A stretch of DNA of 64,000 bases from Psychrobacter sp. TAE2020 (lineage in GTDB: Bacteria; Pseudomonadota; Gammaproteobacteria; Pseudomonadales; Moraxellaceae), in contig NZ_JAHLMU010000001.1 in assembly GCF_018919485.1 (NCBI RefSeq), positions 767,801 through 831,800 on the forward strand. The letters run 5' to 3'. The translations under genes and the position numbers were made by a program. Shown here piece after piece: positions 36,883-46,117 of the stretch; the stretch's first letter is position 1; each line of letters opens with the position of its first letter. Under the pieces are notes generated by a model. That model saw only the letters and a list, made by a program, of their open reading frames with translations, ran no database searches and was not told where the DNA came from.

Positions 36883-36911
36883 TTGTATAAACTGCTTAAA
36901 TGTTTTATGAT
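36883..36911 (+). promoter_or_regulatory. purH promoter candidate
   Basis: A -35 TTGTAT (36883-36888), 17-bp spacer and -10 TATGAT (36906-36911) would start RNA near 36918, giving a leader of about 64 nt that includes the hairpin at 36940-36966. Confidence 0.5.
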
Positions 36912-36939
36912 GCTTACTCGTTTTCCCTCGTTCTCCTTT

Positions 36940-36966
36940 GCCAGACAACCGTGTCAGGCTTTTTTT
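36940..36966 (+). terminator. Terminator-like hairpin in the purH leader
   Basis: GCCAGACA and TGTCAGGC pair with one internal A-A mismatch around ACCG and are followed by seven T. The purH start codon lies only 15 bases downstream, so purH transcripts must pass it. Confidence 0.6.
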
Positions 36967-36981
36967 ATGGAAATTTATCTC

Positions 36982-38559
36982 ATGGGTACAACAGCACTTG
37001 CACTACTCTCGGTCTCTAACAAATCCGGTATTGTTGAATTTGCTCAAGGTCTAATCAAATCAGGCTTTGGCTTATTATCGACTGGTGGCACTTATCGCTT
37101 ACTTAAAGAACACGATATCGCCGTTACTGAAGTGTCGGATTATACTGGCTTCCCTGAAATGATGGATGGGCGTGTTAAGACCCTACACCCTAAAATTCAC
37201 GGTGGTATTTTGGGTCGTCGTGGCATAGATGATGAGATCATGAGCGCACATGCGATCGATCGCATTGATCTAGTAGTCGTTAATTTATACCCTTTTGCCG
37301 AGACTATTGCTCGCGCTAATGTGACTATGGATGAAGCTATCGAAAACATCGATATTGGTGGCCCAACTATGGTACGTGCAGCAGCTAAGAACCATGCTGA
37401 TGTGGGTATTGTTACTGATCCTGCTGACTATCAGCGTGTGCTTACTGCCCTAGGTGACGATACCAAATTGAGCGCTGAATTGCGCTATGATTTGGCAGTA
37501 AAAGCCTTTGAACATACCGCTCAATACGATGGCATGATCGCCAACTTCTTAGGCTCTCGTGTTAATGAAACTCAGCAACCAGAAGCCTTTGCGCGCACTT
37601 TTAATGTGCAGCTTAATAAAGTACAAGACCTACGCTACGGCGAAAACCCTCATCAACAAGCCGCTTTTTATGTTGAGAGTCAATTAGCAGCTAGTCAAGC
37701 TTCAATCGCCACTGCTAAGCAGTTACAAGGCAAGGCGCTGTCGTATAACAACATTGCCGATACGGATGCTGCTCTTGAATGTGTCAAAGCGTTTAGCACC
37801 CCAGCTTGTGTCATCGTCAAACACGCTAACCCTTGTGGTGTAGCTATTAATAACGATCAAGTAGTGGCTTATCATACTGCTTTTAGTACTGATCCTGAGT
37901 CATCATTTGGCGGTATTATTGCGTTTAATACTCAATTGACAGTGGCTACCGCCAAAGCTATTATCGACAGTCAGTTTGTAGAAGTTATCATTGCGCCTAG
38001 TATTGAAGACGGTGTATTGCAAGTGACTGCTAGTAAGAAAAACGTCCGCGTACTAGTCTCAGGTGCGCTACCTACCCCAGCTGAGCGTCACGCGCAACTA
38101 GATTACAAACGGGTGAATGGTGGCCTACTAGTACAACAGCAAGACTTAGCTATTATCACTGCCAATGAGCTTAAAATTGTCACTGATGTCCAGCCTACTG
38201 AGTCGCAAATTGCCGACTTACTATTCTCTTGGACGGTGGCCAAATATGTGAAGTCTAATGCTATTGTTTACGGCAAAAACCAGCGTACTATAGGCGTGGG
38301 CGCAGGACAGATGAGTCGCGTTAACTCAGCTCGTATTGCTGCTATCAAAGCTGAGCATGCTGGACTTGCTACTGCTGGCGCAGTCATGGCCTCAGATGCT
38401 TTCTTCCCATTCCGCGATGGTATTGATAACGCGGCAGCAGTAGGTATTTCTGCGATTATTCAACCAGGTGGTTCTATGCGTGATGACGAGACTATTGCTG
38501 CTGCTAACGAGCACGGTATCGCTATGGTGTTTACTGGCATGCGTCACTTTCGTCATTAA
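36982..38559 (+). CDS. purH: Bifunctional AICAR transformylase/IMP cyclohydrolase
   Basis: PurH carries out the last two steps of IMP synthesis. The N-terminal cyclohydrolase domain (about 1-195) contains [11 protein letters not shown] and [16 protein letters not shown]. The C-terminal transformylase domain has the catalytic Lys-His motif VKHANPCG (about 264-271) and ends in TGMRHFRH. With start ATG 36982 ([11 protein letters not shown]), the protein has 525 residues, as usual. The frame is open upstream to 36883, but those codons lie over a promoter and hairpin and look non-coding. purD, often next, is absent. A strong terminator follows. Confidence 0.96.
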   Translation: MGTTALALLSVSNKSGIVEFAQGLIKSGFGLLSTGGTYRLLKEHDIAVTEVSDYTGFPEMMDGRVKTLHPKIHGGILGRRGIDDEIMSAHAIDRIDLVVVNLYPFAETIARANVTMDEAIENIDIGGPTMVRAAAKNHADVGIVTDPADYQRVLTALGDDTKLSAELRYDLAVKAFEHTAQYDGMIANFLGSRVNETQQPEAFARTFNVQLNKVQDLRYGENPHQQAAFYVESQLAASQASIATAKQLQGKALSYNNIADTDAALECVKAFSTPACVIVKHANPCGVAINNDQVVAYHTAFSTDPESSFGGIIAFNTQLTVATAKAIIDSQFVEVIIAPSIEDGVLQVTASKKNVRVLVSGALPTPAERHAQLDYKRVNGGLLVQQQDLAIITANELKIVTDVQPTESQIADLLFSWTVAKYVKSNAIVYGKNQRTIGVGAGQMSRVNSARIAAIKAEHAGLATAGAVMASDAFFPFRDGIDNAAAVGISAIIQPGGSMRDDETIAAANEHGIAMVFTGMRHFRH

Positions 38560-38619
38560 GCTGGCATCAATAAGTTAGTAGCAAAAGCGCTTAGCTAGCT
38601 ACCGCTTAAGCCTTAAAGC

Positions 38620-38655
38620 CAAAAAAGCCACTGCGTTAACGCAGTGGCTTTTTTA
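38620..38655. terminator. Bidirectional terminator between purH and ppiD
   Basis: AAAAAAGCCACTGCGTT and AACGCAGTGGCTTTTTT form a long perfect stem, with A-run and T-run on the two sides. It lies between converging genes. Confidence 0.93.
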
Positions 38656-38706
38656 TAGGCTATCAGCTAAGGTAGCGGCTGACTTAGCGGTTAGTAATAC
38701 TACTTA

Positions 38707-40581
38707 TTAGCGACCTTGGGCACCAGACAGGTTGCTTTCATTAACCTCAACCTTATACACTAAGCGTAAATACTCTAGATAATCTTGTAGCTGATCTTGA
38801 CCTAAATTATCACGAATGATGCGTGCAGTTTGTGCTTTTTCAAGCGCTGATAACTGGGTTTGTTGTTCAGTCTTGATCTTATCACCCACGATCAAAGTAG
38901 CCCCTGTTTCGGTGATACTAGCTAAGGTTACTACTCCGTTAGCAGGTGCTTGCTTACTGAAAGCTAAACCACGTTCTTTTTCACTCAATAATGTGGTTTG
39001 ACGATTCACTTCACCTAAGAACTGAAAGTCTACAGCTTGCTTATTGATATCAGCTGTAGATTTGATACCAGCTGCTGTTTTTTTAGCATCTTCGAACGCC
39101 AAAGCGCTAGCTTTTTGCTTACGCAATGTTTGAGTAATGCGTGGAGTAGCAGCAGCCAAGCTCAGAGTCTTAGTAGGACGATAGTTAGTTGATTGTACCC
39201 ATACTGTTCCCGTGCCTATATCGATACTAGTAGTAACCGCTTGATCCTGAATAGTAAACTCATCAAAAGCTTGTTTAACTACCGCTGGTTGCGACAATAC
39301 TGAGGTATTATTATCTTTACGATAATCTTTAATACGCTTTAGAGCAACCGCCTCTTGTTGAGCGATATCTTCGATGCTTAAGCCATCAGCAGCCGAATCA
39401 TTAATCGCCATTACTTTATCAGCATAAACACTCTGACGCTTATAGTCTTCGGCTTTAGTAATTAGCTGAGGTCGTAGACTCTGCATAGTAGGTACTTTAC
39501 TGCCACTATCTTTAGTCACTGTAAATATCTGATAACCAAAGCTGGTTTTGATCGGAGCACTAATATCACCAACGCTTAGGCCTTCTAAAGCTTTAGTTAC
39601 TGCTTGTGCATCCTTACCGAATACTGTGGGATTAAAGCGACCAATCGCTCCTCCGTCAGCGCCTGAGGGATCATCAGAGTCCTTTTTAGCGACTGTAGCA
39701 AAAGCTTCGCCTTTATCCAAACGCGACTTAATCTTGGCGGCACGATCTTTAGCATTTTCGCCTGTAACTAAAATCTGACTTATCTCACGTTCATCAACGA
39801 CTTCTAAACCTTGCTTATAAGCTTCATACTGCTGCTTGATTTCTTCTTCAGTCACCGTATCAACAGGGATAGTAGCTGGATCTAATTGAATATAAGCCAA
39901 ATCTACCACGGCGGCACTTTTTAGCGCCTCTTTATTACGGTCATAATAGCTTTGTATATCTGCTTTGCTCAGCTTTACTTGCTGTTGATAGTCTTGCCAA
40001 TTGAAGCGATGTACCCACAAATTTCGTGACTCTAATTGCAAACCAATCAGCTGACTGACTGACTGCATAGGATAGATAGCGGTACCGACGATGCTAGCAT
40101 TGAGCTGATCCAAACTTAACTGATTGCGGAACTCTGTAAATAGTTGCTCTTTATTCATGCCGCGCTGACGCAAGAAGTTGGAAAACTGATCATTAGAGAA
40201 CTCGCCATTGGCATCTAAGAATATCTGCTCTTGACGCAGCAGACGATTGATAGTGTCATCGGATACAGTCATGCCAAGCTTACCGGCTTGCTGTTCTAGC
40301 AAAGTGCGATCAACTAGACCTTTTAGGACTTGCTGATGCAGTACATCTTCATTGAGTAAGCTGGAATCATTTAATTGCTCCAAAATCTCAGAACGTCGGC
40401 TGTTCACAGCGCTTTGATACTCTGATAGCCCTATACTTGCATCACCCACTTGGGCGATTTGGTTGGGATCAGTTGAGCCGCCAAAGTAGCTCTCAATCCC
40501 CAAAAGCGCGAGGGGCGATAGGCATAGGATCAATAAAATGCGACCAGGCCAACTTTTCAGAAAATCGCGCAATTTATCCAT
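38707..40581 (-). CDS. ppiD: Periplasmic folding factor PpiD (SurA-like, PPIase domain)
   Basis: PpiD is an inner-membrane-anchored chaperone near the Sec translocon exit. It has a short cytosolic N-terminus, a membrane helix (about 14-30), a SurA-like chaperone domain, and a parvulin-type domain (about 262-355, with EREISQILV, GGAIGRFNP and FGYQIFTV). Length is 624 residues, as in E. coli (623). The gene lies downstream of hupB, the same neighbour as in E. coli. The terminator of hupB at 40787-40817 separates the two, so ppiD may need its own promoter in 40582-40786, which I could not define. Confidence 0.92.
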   Translation of the reverse strand: MDKLRDFLKSWPGRILLILCLSPLALLGIESYFGGSTDPNQIAQVGDASIGLSEYQSAVNSRRSEILEQLNDSSLLNEDVLHQQVLKGLVDRTLLEQQAGKLGMTVSDDTINRLLRQEQIFLDANGEFSNDQFSNFLRQRGMNKEQLFTEFRNQLSLDQLNASIVGTAIYPMQSVSQLIGLQLESRNLWVHRFNWQDYQQQVKLSKADIQSYYDRNKEALKSAAVVDLAYIQLDPATIPVDTVTEEEIKQQYEAYKQGLEVVDEREISQILVTGENAKDRAAKIKSRLDKGEAFATVAKKDSDDPSGADGGAIGRFNPTVFGKDAQAVTKALEGLSVGDISAPIKTSFGYQIFTVTKDSGSKVPTMQSLRPQLITKAEDYKRQSVYADKVMAINDSAADGLSIEDIAQQEAVALKRIKDYRKDNNTSVLSQPAVVKQAFDEFTIQDQAVTTSIDIGTGTVWVQSTNYRPTKTLSLAAATPRITQTLRKQKASALAFEDAKKTAAGIKSTADINKQAVDFQFLGEVNRQTTLLSEKERGLAFSKQAPANGVVTLASITETGATLIVGDKIKTEQQTQLSALEKAQTARIIRDNLGQDQLQDYLEYLRLVYKVEVNESNLSGAQGR

Positions 40582-40786
40582 AATTATTTCTGCTTCTTAA
40601 CCTATAGTGATGAGGACCATTGCAACAATAAATGCACTCTTGGCGGGCAACGGCATAGTGAGAAACGTCAGTATGCTATAAAGCAGTAACAAAATCTATG
40701 CCAGCGATACTAATGCGCCGACTATGATACGTGAATTTTAGTCGATACTCAAAATATTCATCTATTGTTAGCTAAAATTTATTAAT

Positions 40787-40817
40787 AAAAAAAGCACCTC
40801 GATTAAGGTGCTTTTTT
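40787..40817 (-). terminator. hupB terminator
   Basis: AAAAAAAGCACCT and AGGTGCTTTTTT form a stem with loop CGATTA, followed by a T-run on the minus strand. It lies 34 bp after the hupB stop. Confidence 0.88.
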
Positions 40818-40850
40818 ATACAAATTATTAGGATTATCAATAGTGGCGAC

Positions 40851-41123
40851 TTAGTTCAAGCGCTCTTTTAGGTTTTTGCCAGCTTTAAAGCTTGGTACTT
40901 TACTAGCTGGGATAGCCAATTCTTCACCAGTTTTAGGATTACGGCCAGTGCGTGCTTTACGATCTTTCACGCTGAAAGTACCAAAACCTACTAATGAAAT
41001 GCTATCACCAGCTTCTAAGGCTTGGCCAACACTTTCCATAACCGCATTCAAAGCATCGCCAGCTTGAGTTTTATTTAGACCACTTTTTTCTGCAATGCTA
41101 TCGATTAATTCTGACTTATTCAT
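40851..41123 (-). CDS. hupB: DNA-binding protein HU
   Basis: HU is a histone-like protein that bends and compacts DNA. The 90 residues match the family from start to end (MNKSELIDSIAEKSGL, GFGTFSVKDRKARTGRNPKTG with the DNA-contact arm, PSFKAGKNLKERLN). The start is ATG 41123, preceded by GAAGGA; an upstream in-frame codon at 41168 would add 15 unconserved residues. It lies next to ppiD, as in E. coli, where this paralog is HU-beta; lon is not in the window, so the assignment as hupB rather than hupA rests on that neighbour. Confidence 0.95.
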   Translation of the reverse strand: MNKSELIDSIAEKSGLNKTQAGDALNAVMESVGQALEAGDSISLVGFGTFSVKDRKARTGRNPKTGEELAIPASKVPSFKAGKNLKERLN

Positions 41124-41978
41124 AAATTTTCCTTCAAGTTTAAGGGCTGTAATAAACGCTACCGCCAATTATTGTATCGCTCTCATGAAATATAAGCAAT
41201 ATAAACAATATGCGCAACGCCTATCTGTCGGTAACGAAGTATTAACGTCTTTATAGCAAGGCAGGCAAGGCAGTGCAAGCGATTTTACATTTTTTAATGG
41301 GCGCTACTACCTATTTAACACTTAAGGTTACGCAAAACTCCTGTAAACCGCTACTATCTGTCCTAGCAAATCAATAAGTTATCAATTAATAGGTTATTCA
41401 CTATGAATAAGGCCAGTAGTAGCAATACTCATACTGACTATAACCAGTGGTAGTGGTCAGTTATCACTACCTTCTATGCATTTATTTTTTGGTGAGCTAT
41501 GCTAAACATTTAATCATAGCCCTCACTATAGCCAATTAGTTATGCTAAATAGATATTTTTTCATCCCAAGATGTAAAGAAATTTATAACAAGCCGTTGCT
41601 AGCAAAAGCAACAATACACAAACTGACAGAGAGATACATTACTTTTTATTGTGAAACCGTTATGATGAGCACTGTTAGGCAGTACGGGCTTTATTTCAAC
41701 CTGCTTATAGGTCATTTTTAGTCAGCCAAAGACTGTTTTACATCCTTAATTTTATAGATTTTATTTTATAAAATCTATTTTACTCAGTTAGATATTTGGG
41801 TATTTAGCACTATTCTAGAATACTGTTTGTAGCAGCATTATCAACTGTTGCGTCTGCCTATATATATTTTGATTCGGGCAGTTATTGTTTATGATGCTAT
41901 TCTGGTACGGCTGCCTTATCTACCTTTAACTTTTGTATTGCTACTTTTTTAACCTGCTAAATTTAACGGATTATTCAT
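41124..41978. other. 855-bp intergenic region without a recognised gene
   Basis: This is the longest gene-free stretch. It is AT-rich. It holds the palindrome at 41754-41778 and short frames of at most about 20 codons with no good ribosome sites. I recognise no tRNA, rRNA or known small RNA. The hupB promoter must lie at its left end. Confidence 0.55.
41754..41778. promoter_or_regulatory. AT-rich perfect palindrome
   Basis: ATAGATTTTAT and ATAAAATCTAT form 11-bp arms around TTT, followed by TTTTAC. It lies 200 bp before the hypothetical gene at 41979. It may be an operator or a weak terminator for an unseen transcript. Confidence 0.5.
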
Positions 41979-42623
41979 ATGAAGCGTTCTACGTTGTCTC
42001 ACTCTCTTCTTAGTATCATATTAGTCTTCATTGAGTCTGCACTGACGCTGCTATTACGTTTAGACTCTGATCTGCGCAAAGCCGCTTATCCCCTTGCCAA
42101 ACAAGGCACTGTGGTTTGTTTACGCTTGTACTTACCTCACGTTCAAGTTTTTGCGACTTTTAGTTATAAAGGGGTATTACTAGATGCTAACTTACCTGCC
42201 GAACGTAGCGAACCAGACGTTATCATCAATGCTTATAGTATCGAGCTTTTAAAAGCGCTAGCGACGCATGACAGCGCTGCTACGGATAAGCTACAAATGC
42301 GTGGTGAATCCGAAAAAGTACAACTAGTGAGAGGATTCATTGCCAAAGTAGGGATGGGTGGCCTGATTCAAAGTTTATTAAAAAGATTTAAAGGCTCAGA
42401 CAGCAAGAATAAGTCAAGCACTGCGGAGAAAGAAGAGAAAAATAATAACTATAAACTACGCATCGCTGAGCAACAAACTCAAATTAATACTCTTACCATA
42501 AAGAATCGCGAGCTTGAAACCACCGTGAAAGAGCAACAAAGTAAACAAAAGACAGTAACTATCGCTGCAGTGGTTGCTACCATCATCGCCGTTGCGGCCC
42601 TGATTACTTTGCTTATCAATTAG
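41979..42623 (+). CDS. Hypothetical membrane-anchored protein with SCP2/UbiJ-like N-terminal region
   Basis: I do not recognise this protein with confidence. Residues 15-130 have the pattern of a sterol-carrier-protein-2-like domain as in UbiJ (LLRLDSDLRKAAYPLAKQG, LRLYLPHVQVFATF, a VIINAYSIELLKAL helix, and MRGESEKVQLVRGFI). Residues about 145-190 are charged and form a likely coiled coil (KIRELETTVKEQQSK-like). Residues 191-213 are a C-terminal membrane helix. UbiJ helps ubiquinone biosynthesis but normally sits next to ubiE, ubiB and lacks a tail anchor, so this may be a different paralog. The ATG has AACGGA nearby (weak). 214 residues. It stands alone. Confidence 0.6.
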   Translation: MKRSTLSHSLLSIILVFIESALTLLLRLDSDLRKAAYPLAKQGTVVCLRLYLPHVQVFATFSYKGVLLDANLPAERSEPDVIINAYSIELLKALATHDSAATDKLQMRGESEKVQLVRGFIAKVGMGGLIQSLLKRFKGSDSKNKSSTAEKEEKNNNYKLRIAEQQTQINTLTIKNRELETTVKEQQSKQKTVTIAAVVATIIAVAALITLLIN

Positions 42624-42933
42624 TACTGCTTACGGTATTTTAGTTAACCATTTAAAGGATACTCCAATAGCTCCCCTATTTATCTATCTACTCGATAAGC
42701 GATTCAATTGAGCTAACTGGTCTAAATGGCCAGCAAACCCCTAAAAACTACTTTCTATAGACTTATTTACTATCAGGGCATGTTGAACATTCGACCACAG
42801 CACTGACAGAGACTATTTTCTAGCTGGTTTATTATCTAAATTTAATAGTATTTTTAGCAGAACATAGTATTAATCCCATGATTACTTTTGTCAATAGCAG
42901 TGATCTGCCACGTTAATCATTAGCTACCATTTT
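42624..42933. other. Gene-free stretch upstream of the isc promoter
   Basis: I see no coding frame or RNA here; the region separates the hypothetical gene from the isc control region that begins at 42934. Confidence 0.5.
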
Positions 42934-42958
42934 AATCTTGACTAAATTAGTCGGGATT
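42934..42958. promoter_or_regulatory. Type 1 IscR binding site
   Basis: A 25-bp near-palindrome with core TTGACTAAATTAGTCGG fits the E. coli type 1 IscR consensus (GACT, five bases, AGTC, with matched flanks) at 21 of 25 positions by my count. It covers the -35 box and spacer of the isc promoter, as expected for repression by holo-IscR. Confidence 0.8.
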
Positions 42959-42967
42959 AAGTATAAT
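42938..42967 (+). promoter_or_regulatory. isc operon promoter
   Basis: A -35 TTGACT (42938-42943), 18-bp spacer and perfect -10 TATAAT (42962-42967) overlap the IscR site. RNA would start near 42974, leaving a leader of about 210 nt before iscR, which is longer than in E. coli. Confidence 0.75.
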
Positions 42968-43183
42968 AGCCGTATCGCAGCACATACTACACGCAACATA
43001 CTTTATATTCAGGTTCAATAGTTTGTTGTTTAATAGCGATAATATGTGATTTAGCTTCTGTATTAAGTGCTCACGATAAGCTGTATTTCTATCATAACAA
43101 GCATAGGTCTATTCAATAAAACCTAACACACAAATAAGCTCGTTATTGAATTTAACTTACTATGACTCAGTTGGGGATATATT

Positions 43184-43681
43184 ATGCGCTTGACTACCCG
43201 AGGTAGATATGCGGTTACCGCCTTGTTAGATTTAGCATTACAGACCAGTCAACAAGACGGCGCAGTTTCCCTATCTGACATTGCCAAGCGTCAATCCATT
43301 TCCATCTCCTATCTTGAGCAGCTATTTTCTAAATTGCGTAAACAAGGACTAGTGACTAGTATCCGCGGGGCATCTGGTGGCTATTATTTAGCTAAGCCGC
43401 TTAACGAAATCGATGTCATGACTATTATTTCTGCAGTTGATGAGTCAGTTAATGCGATGCAATGTGAAGGCCGTGGAGATTGTCAGGGCGGTACTATGTG
43501 CTTAACTCATGATCTTTGGTGTGCATTATCCAATCACATTGAACATTACTTAAAAAACATTACCTTAGCACAATTACTAGATATGGAAAACGTACAATCT
43601 ATTTCAGAACGTCAACAGATCTCTGTTTTAAAAGACATTAATACTATTACTTTATCGACCAGCGAGGCAAACCCAGCATGA
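43184..43681 (+). CDS. iscR: Fe-S cluster regulator IscR
   Basis: IscR is an Rrf2-family regulator that senses Fe-S status with its own [2Fe-2S] cluster and represses the isc operon. The winged helix is at 1-75 ([44 protein letters not shown]). The cluster ligands Cys94, Cys100 and Cys106 and His109 match E. coli Cys92/98/104 and His107 with a two-residue shift. Length is 165 residues. ATG 43184 has GGGGA upstream. The stop overlaps the iscS start by four bases. A type 1 IscR site covers the promoter. Confidence 0.97.
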   Translation: MRLTTRGRYAVTALLDLALQTSQQDGAVSLSDIAKRQSISISYLEQLFSKLRKQGLVTSIRGASGGYYLAKPLNEIDVMTIISAVDESVNAMQCEGRGDCQGGTMCLTHDLWCALSNHIEHYLKNITLAQLLDMENVQSISERQQISVLKDINTITLSTSEANPA

Positions 43682-44904
43682 GCCAACATAACCAACTTAT
43701 TTATTTAGATTATGCCGCCACAACGCCAGTTGCCAGAACGGTAGCCGCTAAGATGAGCGAGTATCTAACAGTAGATGGCATCTTTGGTAACCCAGCATCA
43801 CGTTCACACGGCTATGGCTGGCAGGCCGAAGAAGCAGTAGAAACTGCTCGCCAGCAAGTCGCTGAAGTAATCAATGCTGATCCTCGTGAGATCGTCTTTA
43901 CTTCTGGTGCTACAGAGTCAGATAACTTAGCTATTAAAGGTGCTGCGCATTTTTATCAATCACGTGGTAAACATATCATTACCAGCAAAATCGAACATAA
44001 AGCAGTACTAGATACTTGCCGTGAGCTCGAGCAAGAAGGTTTCGAGATTACTTATCTTGAGCCACAAAAGAGCACAGGCTTGATCTTACCAGAACAAGTT
44101 AAAGCGGCTTTGCGTGAAGATACTATCTTAGTGTCGTTGATGATAGTTAACAATGAACTAGGTACTCTCACTGATATCGCCGCCATTGGTGAACTCACCC
44201 GTGCCGCCAACGTAGTATTCCACGTTGATGCCGCTCAAGCGGTTGGTAAAGTGCTTATCGATGTACAAACCACTAAAGTCGATTTGATGAGTTTCTCAGG
44301 TCATAAAGCTTATGGTCCTAAAGGTATTGGTGCCTTGTTTGTAAGTCGTAAACCTCGTATTCGTCTAAAAGCTGAGCAACATGGTGGTGGTCATGAACGT
44401 GGTATGCGTTCAGGTACTCTACCTACCCACCAAATCGTCGGACTTGGCGCGGCCTTTAGCTTAGCTAATGAACGCTATAAAGAAGATAATGCTCATGCAG
44501 CAAAACTACGTCAAAAGCTTTGGGACGGTTTACAAGATATTGAAGAGATTTACCTAAACGGTGACCTTGAGCACAGTGTGCCTAACATCGTAAACATTAG
44601 CTTTAACTTCGTAGAGGGTGAGTCATTAATGATGTCACTCAAAGACTTGGCAGTATCGTCAGGTTCGGCTTGTACTTCAGCTACCTTAGAGCCATCTTAT
44701 GTACTACGTGCTATTGGCCGCCCAGACGAGTTAGCGCACAGCTCTATTCGCTTCAGTTTCGGTCGTTATACTACCGAGGAAGACATCGATACCGTTATCA
44801 GTCAGATGCACTCTGCTGTAGATAAATTACGTGCCCTATCACCACTTTGGGATATGTATCAAGAGGGTGTTGATTTAGACTCAGTCGAATGGGCTGAACA
44901 TTAA
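43678..44904 (+). CDS. iscS: Cysteine desulfurase IscS
   Basis: IscS takes sulfur from cysteine with a pyridoxal-phosphate cofactor and passes it to IscU and other acceptors. The PLP lysine is Lys210 in [12 protein letters not shown]. The mobile-loop catalytic cysteine is Cys332 in [19 protein letters not shown]. Other class V features include [10 protein letters not shown] at the N-terminus and [14 protein letters not shown]. Length is 408 residues (E. coli 404). The ATG overlaps the iscR stop (ATGA), which indicates coupled translation. Confidence 0.98.
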   Translation: MSQHNQLIYLDYAATTPVARTVAAKMSEYLTVDGIFGNPASRSHGYGWQAEEAVETARQQVAEVINADPREIVFTSGATESDNLAIKGAAHFYQSRGKHIITSKIEHKAVLDTCRELEQEGFEITYLEPQKSTGLILPEQVKAALREDTILVSLMIVNNELGTLTDIAAIGELTRAANVVFHVDAAQAVGKVLIDVQTTKVDLMSFSGHKAYGPKGIGALFVSRKPRIRLKAEQHGGGHERGMRSGTLPTHQIVGLGAAFSLANERYKEDNAHAAKLRQKLWDGLQDIEEIYLNGDLEHSVPNIVNISFNFVEGESLMMSLKDLAVSSGSACTSATLEPSYVLRAIGRPDELAHSSIRFSFGRYTTEEDIDTVISQMHSAVDKLRALSPLWDMYQEGVDLDSVEWAEH

Positions 44905-45028
44905 TAGCTGACTGTAAACCATTATCTATCAGACAATATCGTTAATTACGAGTAAATTTTTGACCCCAATTTAGATGAGCGACCAGCTGCTTAGCACTGT
45001 TGCTCATCATCTAACCAGGAGAATACTC

Positions 45029-45445
45029 ATGGCCTATAGTGACCAAGTTATTGATCATTACGAAAATCCACGCAATGTTGGCAACCTTGATAAAAATGCT
45101 AAAAACGTTGGTACCGGTATGGTTGGTGCTCCCGCTTGTGGCGATGTAATGCGCTTACAAATCCAAGTTGATGACAACGGTATCATTGAAGATGCACGTT
45201 TTAAGACTTACGGTTGTGGTTCAGCTATCGCTTCAAGCTCACTAGTAACTGAGTGGCTTAAAGGTAAAAGTTTGGATCAAGCAGGTGAAATCAAGAACAA
45301 TGATATCGCCAAAGAGCTTGCGTTACCACCAGTGAAAGTACATTGCTCTGTACTAGCAGAAGATGCTATCAAAGCCGCTATTAGCGACTATAAAGGTAAG
45401 CACAGCGCTGCTAGCACTGAAGCGAAAGAAGCTGCAACTAGCTAA
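45029..45445 (+). CDS. iscU: Fe-S scaffold protein IscU
   Basis: IscU is the scaffold on which [2Fe-2S] clusters are built. The three cluster ligands are Cys37, Cys63 and Cys106, with Asp39, in the same numbering as E. coli. LPPVK (99-103) is the HscA recognition motif. The C-terminal tail is ten residues longer and Ala/Glu/Ser-rich. The start is ATG 45029, behind CAGGAGAATACTC; an upstream in-frame codon at 44975 lacks support. A 227-bp gap with a terminator-like hairpin separates iscU from iscA. Confidence 0.97.
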   Translation: MAYSDQVIDHYENPRNVGNLDKNAKNVGTGMVGAPACGDVMRLQIQVDDNGIIEDARFKTYGCGSAIASSSLVTEWLKGKSLDQAGEIKNNDIAKELALPPVKVHCSVLAEDAIKAAISDYKGKHSAASTEAKEAATS

Positions 45446-45453
45446 TAGCTCAA

Positions 45454-45464
45454 AGTAATTGTCA
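45454..45464 (+). promoter_or_regulatory. Candidate antiterminator segment between iscU and iscA
   Basis: GTAATTGTCAC at 45454-45464 can pair with GTGACAAT at 45509-45516, the left arm of the hairpin at 45507. Pairing would exclude the terminator. The same GTAATTGTCAC sequence recurs in the right arm (45526-45536). Confidence 0.5.
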
Positions 45465-45506
45465 CTTCATTACAGTATAAGTTATAAAAAGCTGCTTGAG
45501 CTATAG

Positions 45507-45546
45507 AGGTGACAATAACGTTTATGTAATTGTCACCTTTTATTTT
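45507..45546 (+). terminator. Terminator-like hairpin between iscU and iscA
   Basis: AGGTGACAAT and ATTGTCACCT form a perfect 10-bp stem around a 12-nt loop, followed by TTTATTTTAT. It could reduce read-through to iscA-hscBA-fdx relative to iscRSU. Confidence 0.65.
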
Positions 45547-45672
45547 ATGCTCATTTTCAACAGTAAAAGTTTCTAAAAAATAAGCTATTAGTACTAGCCG
45601 TTACCTTGATTGGTTACTTGAATTTTAGTCTTGATAGCACAATATTATTATCAATAATTAATAGGAGTTGGC

Positions 45673-45993
45673 ATGATTGAAATGACAGAACGCGCCGCTC
45701 AGCATGTTCGAGATTTTTTGGACAATCGCGGCAAAGGTGAAGGTATCAGAGTCGGTATTCGTACTGCTGGTTGCTCAGGTTTGGCTTATGTCTTAGAGTT
45801 CGTAGATACCCCTGACGACAATGACACTCGTTATGAGAGCCGTGACGTTAGTATTTTTATTGATCCAAAAAGCTTAGTGTATTTAGATGGTCTGCTGATG
45901 GATTATGAAAAAGAAGGTCTCAATGAAGGTTTTAAGTTCACTAACCCTAATCAAAAAGGTGAATGTGGCTGTGGCGAGTCCTTTACAGTATAG
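45673..45993 (+). CDS. iscA: A-type Fe-S carrier IscA
   Basis: IscA carries Fe-S clusters or iron to target apoproteins. The three conserved cysteines are Cys34 (AGCSGLAY), Cys98 and Cys100 (ECGCGESF). The 106 residues equal the E. coli length (107). ATG 45673 has AGGAG upstream. The gene follows a hairpin/terminator region after iscU, so part of its transcription may come from its own promoter or from read-through. hscB follows 124 bp downstream. Confidence 0.97.
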   Translation: MIEMTERAAQHVRDFLDNRGKGEGIRVGIRTAGCSGLAYVLEFVDTPDDNDTRYESRDVSIFIDPKSLVYLDGLLMDYEKEGLNEGFKFTNPNQKGECGCGESFTV

Positions 45994-46117
45994 AGTCCGT
46001 TCGCCTGTACAGCGCACATACGTCAAGCTACCGTGAAAATCCAGCCCTGTTTAACTATTTCTCAAGGCTAATCACCGTTCAGTTTATTGCCAAGCTCATT
46101 TACATAAGGCCGCTAAC

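Noticed and set aside
36883..36981. N-terminal extension of PurH by 33 residues
   Set aside because: These codons lie over a promoter and a T-tailed hairpin and are not part of the PurH family; ATG 36982 gives the normal protein.
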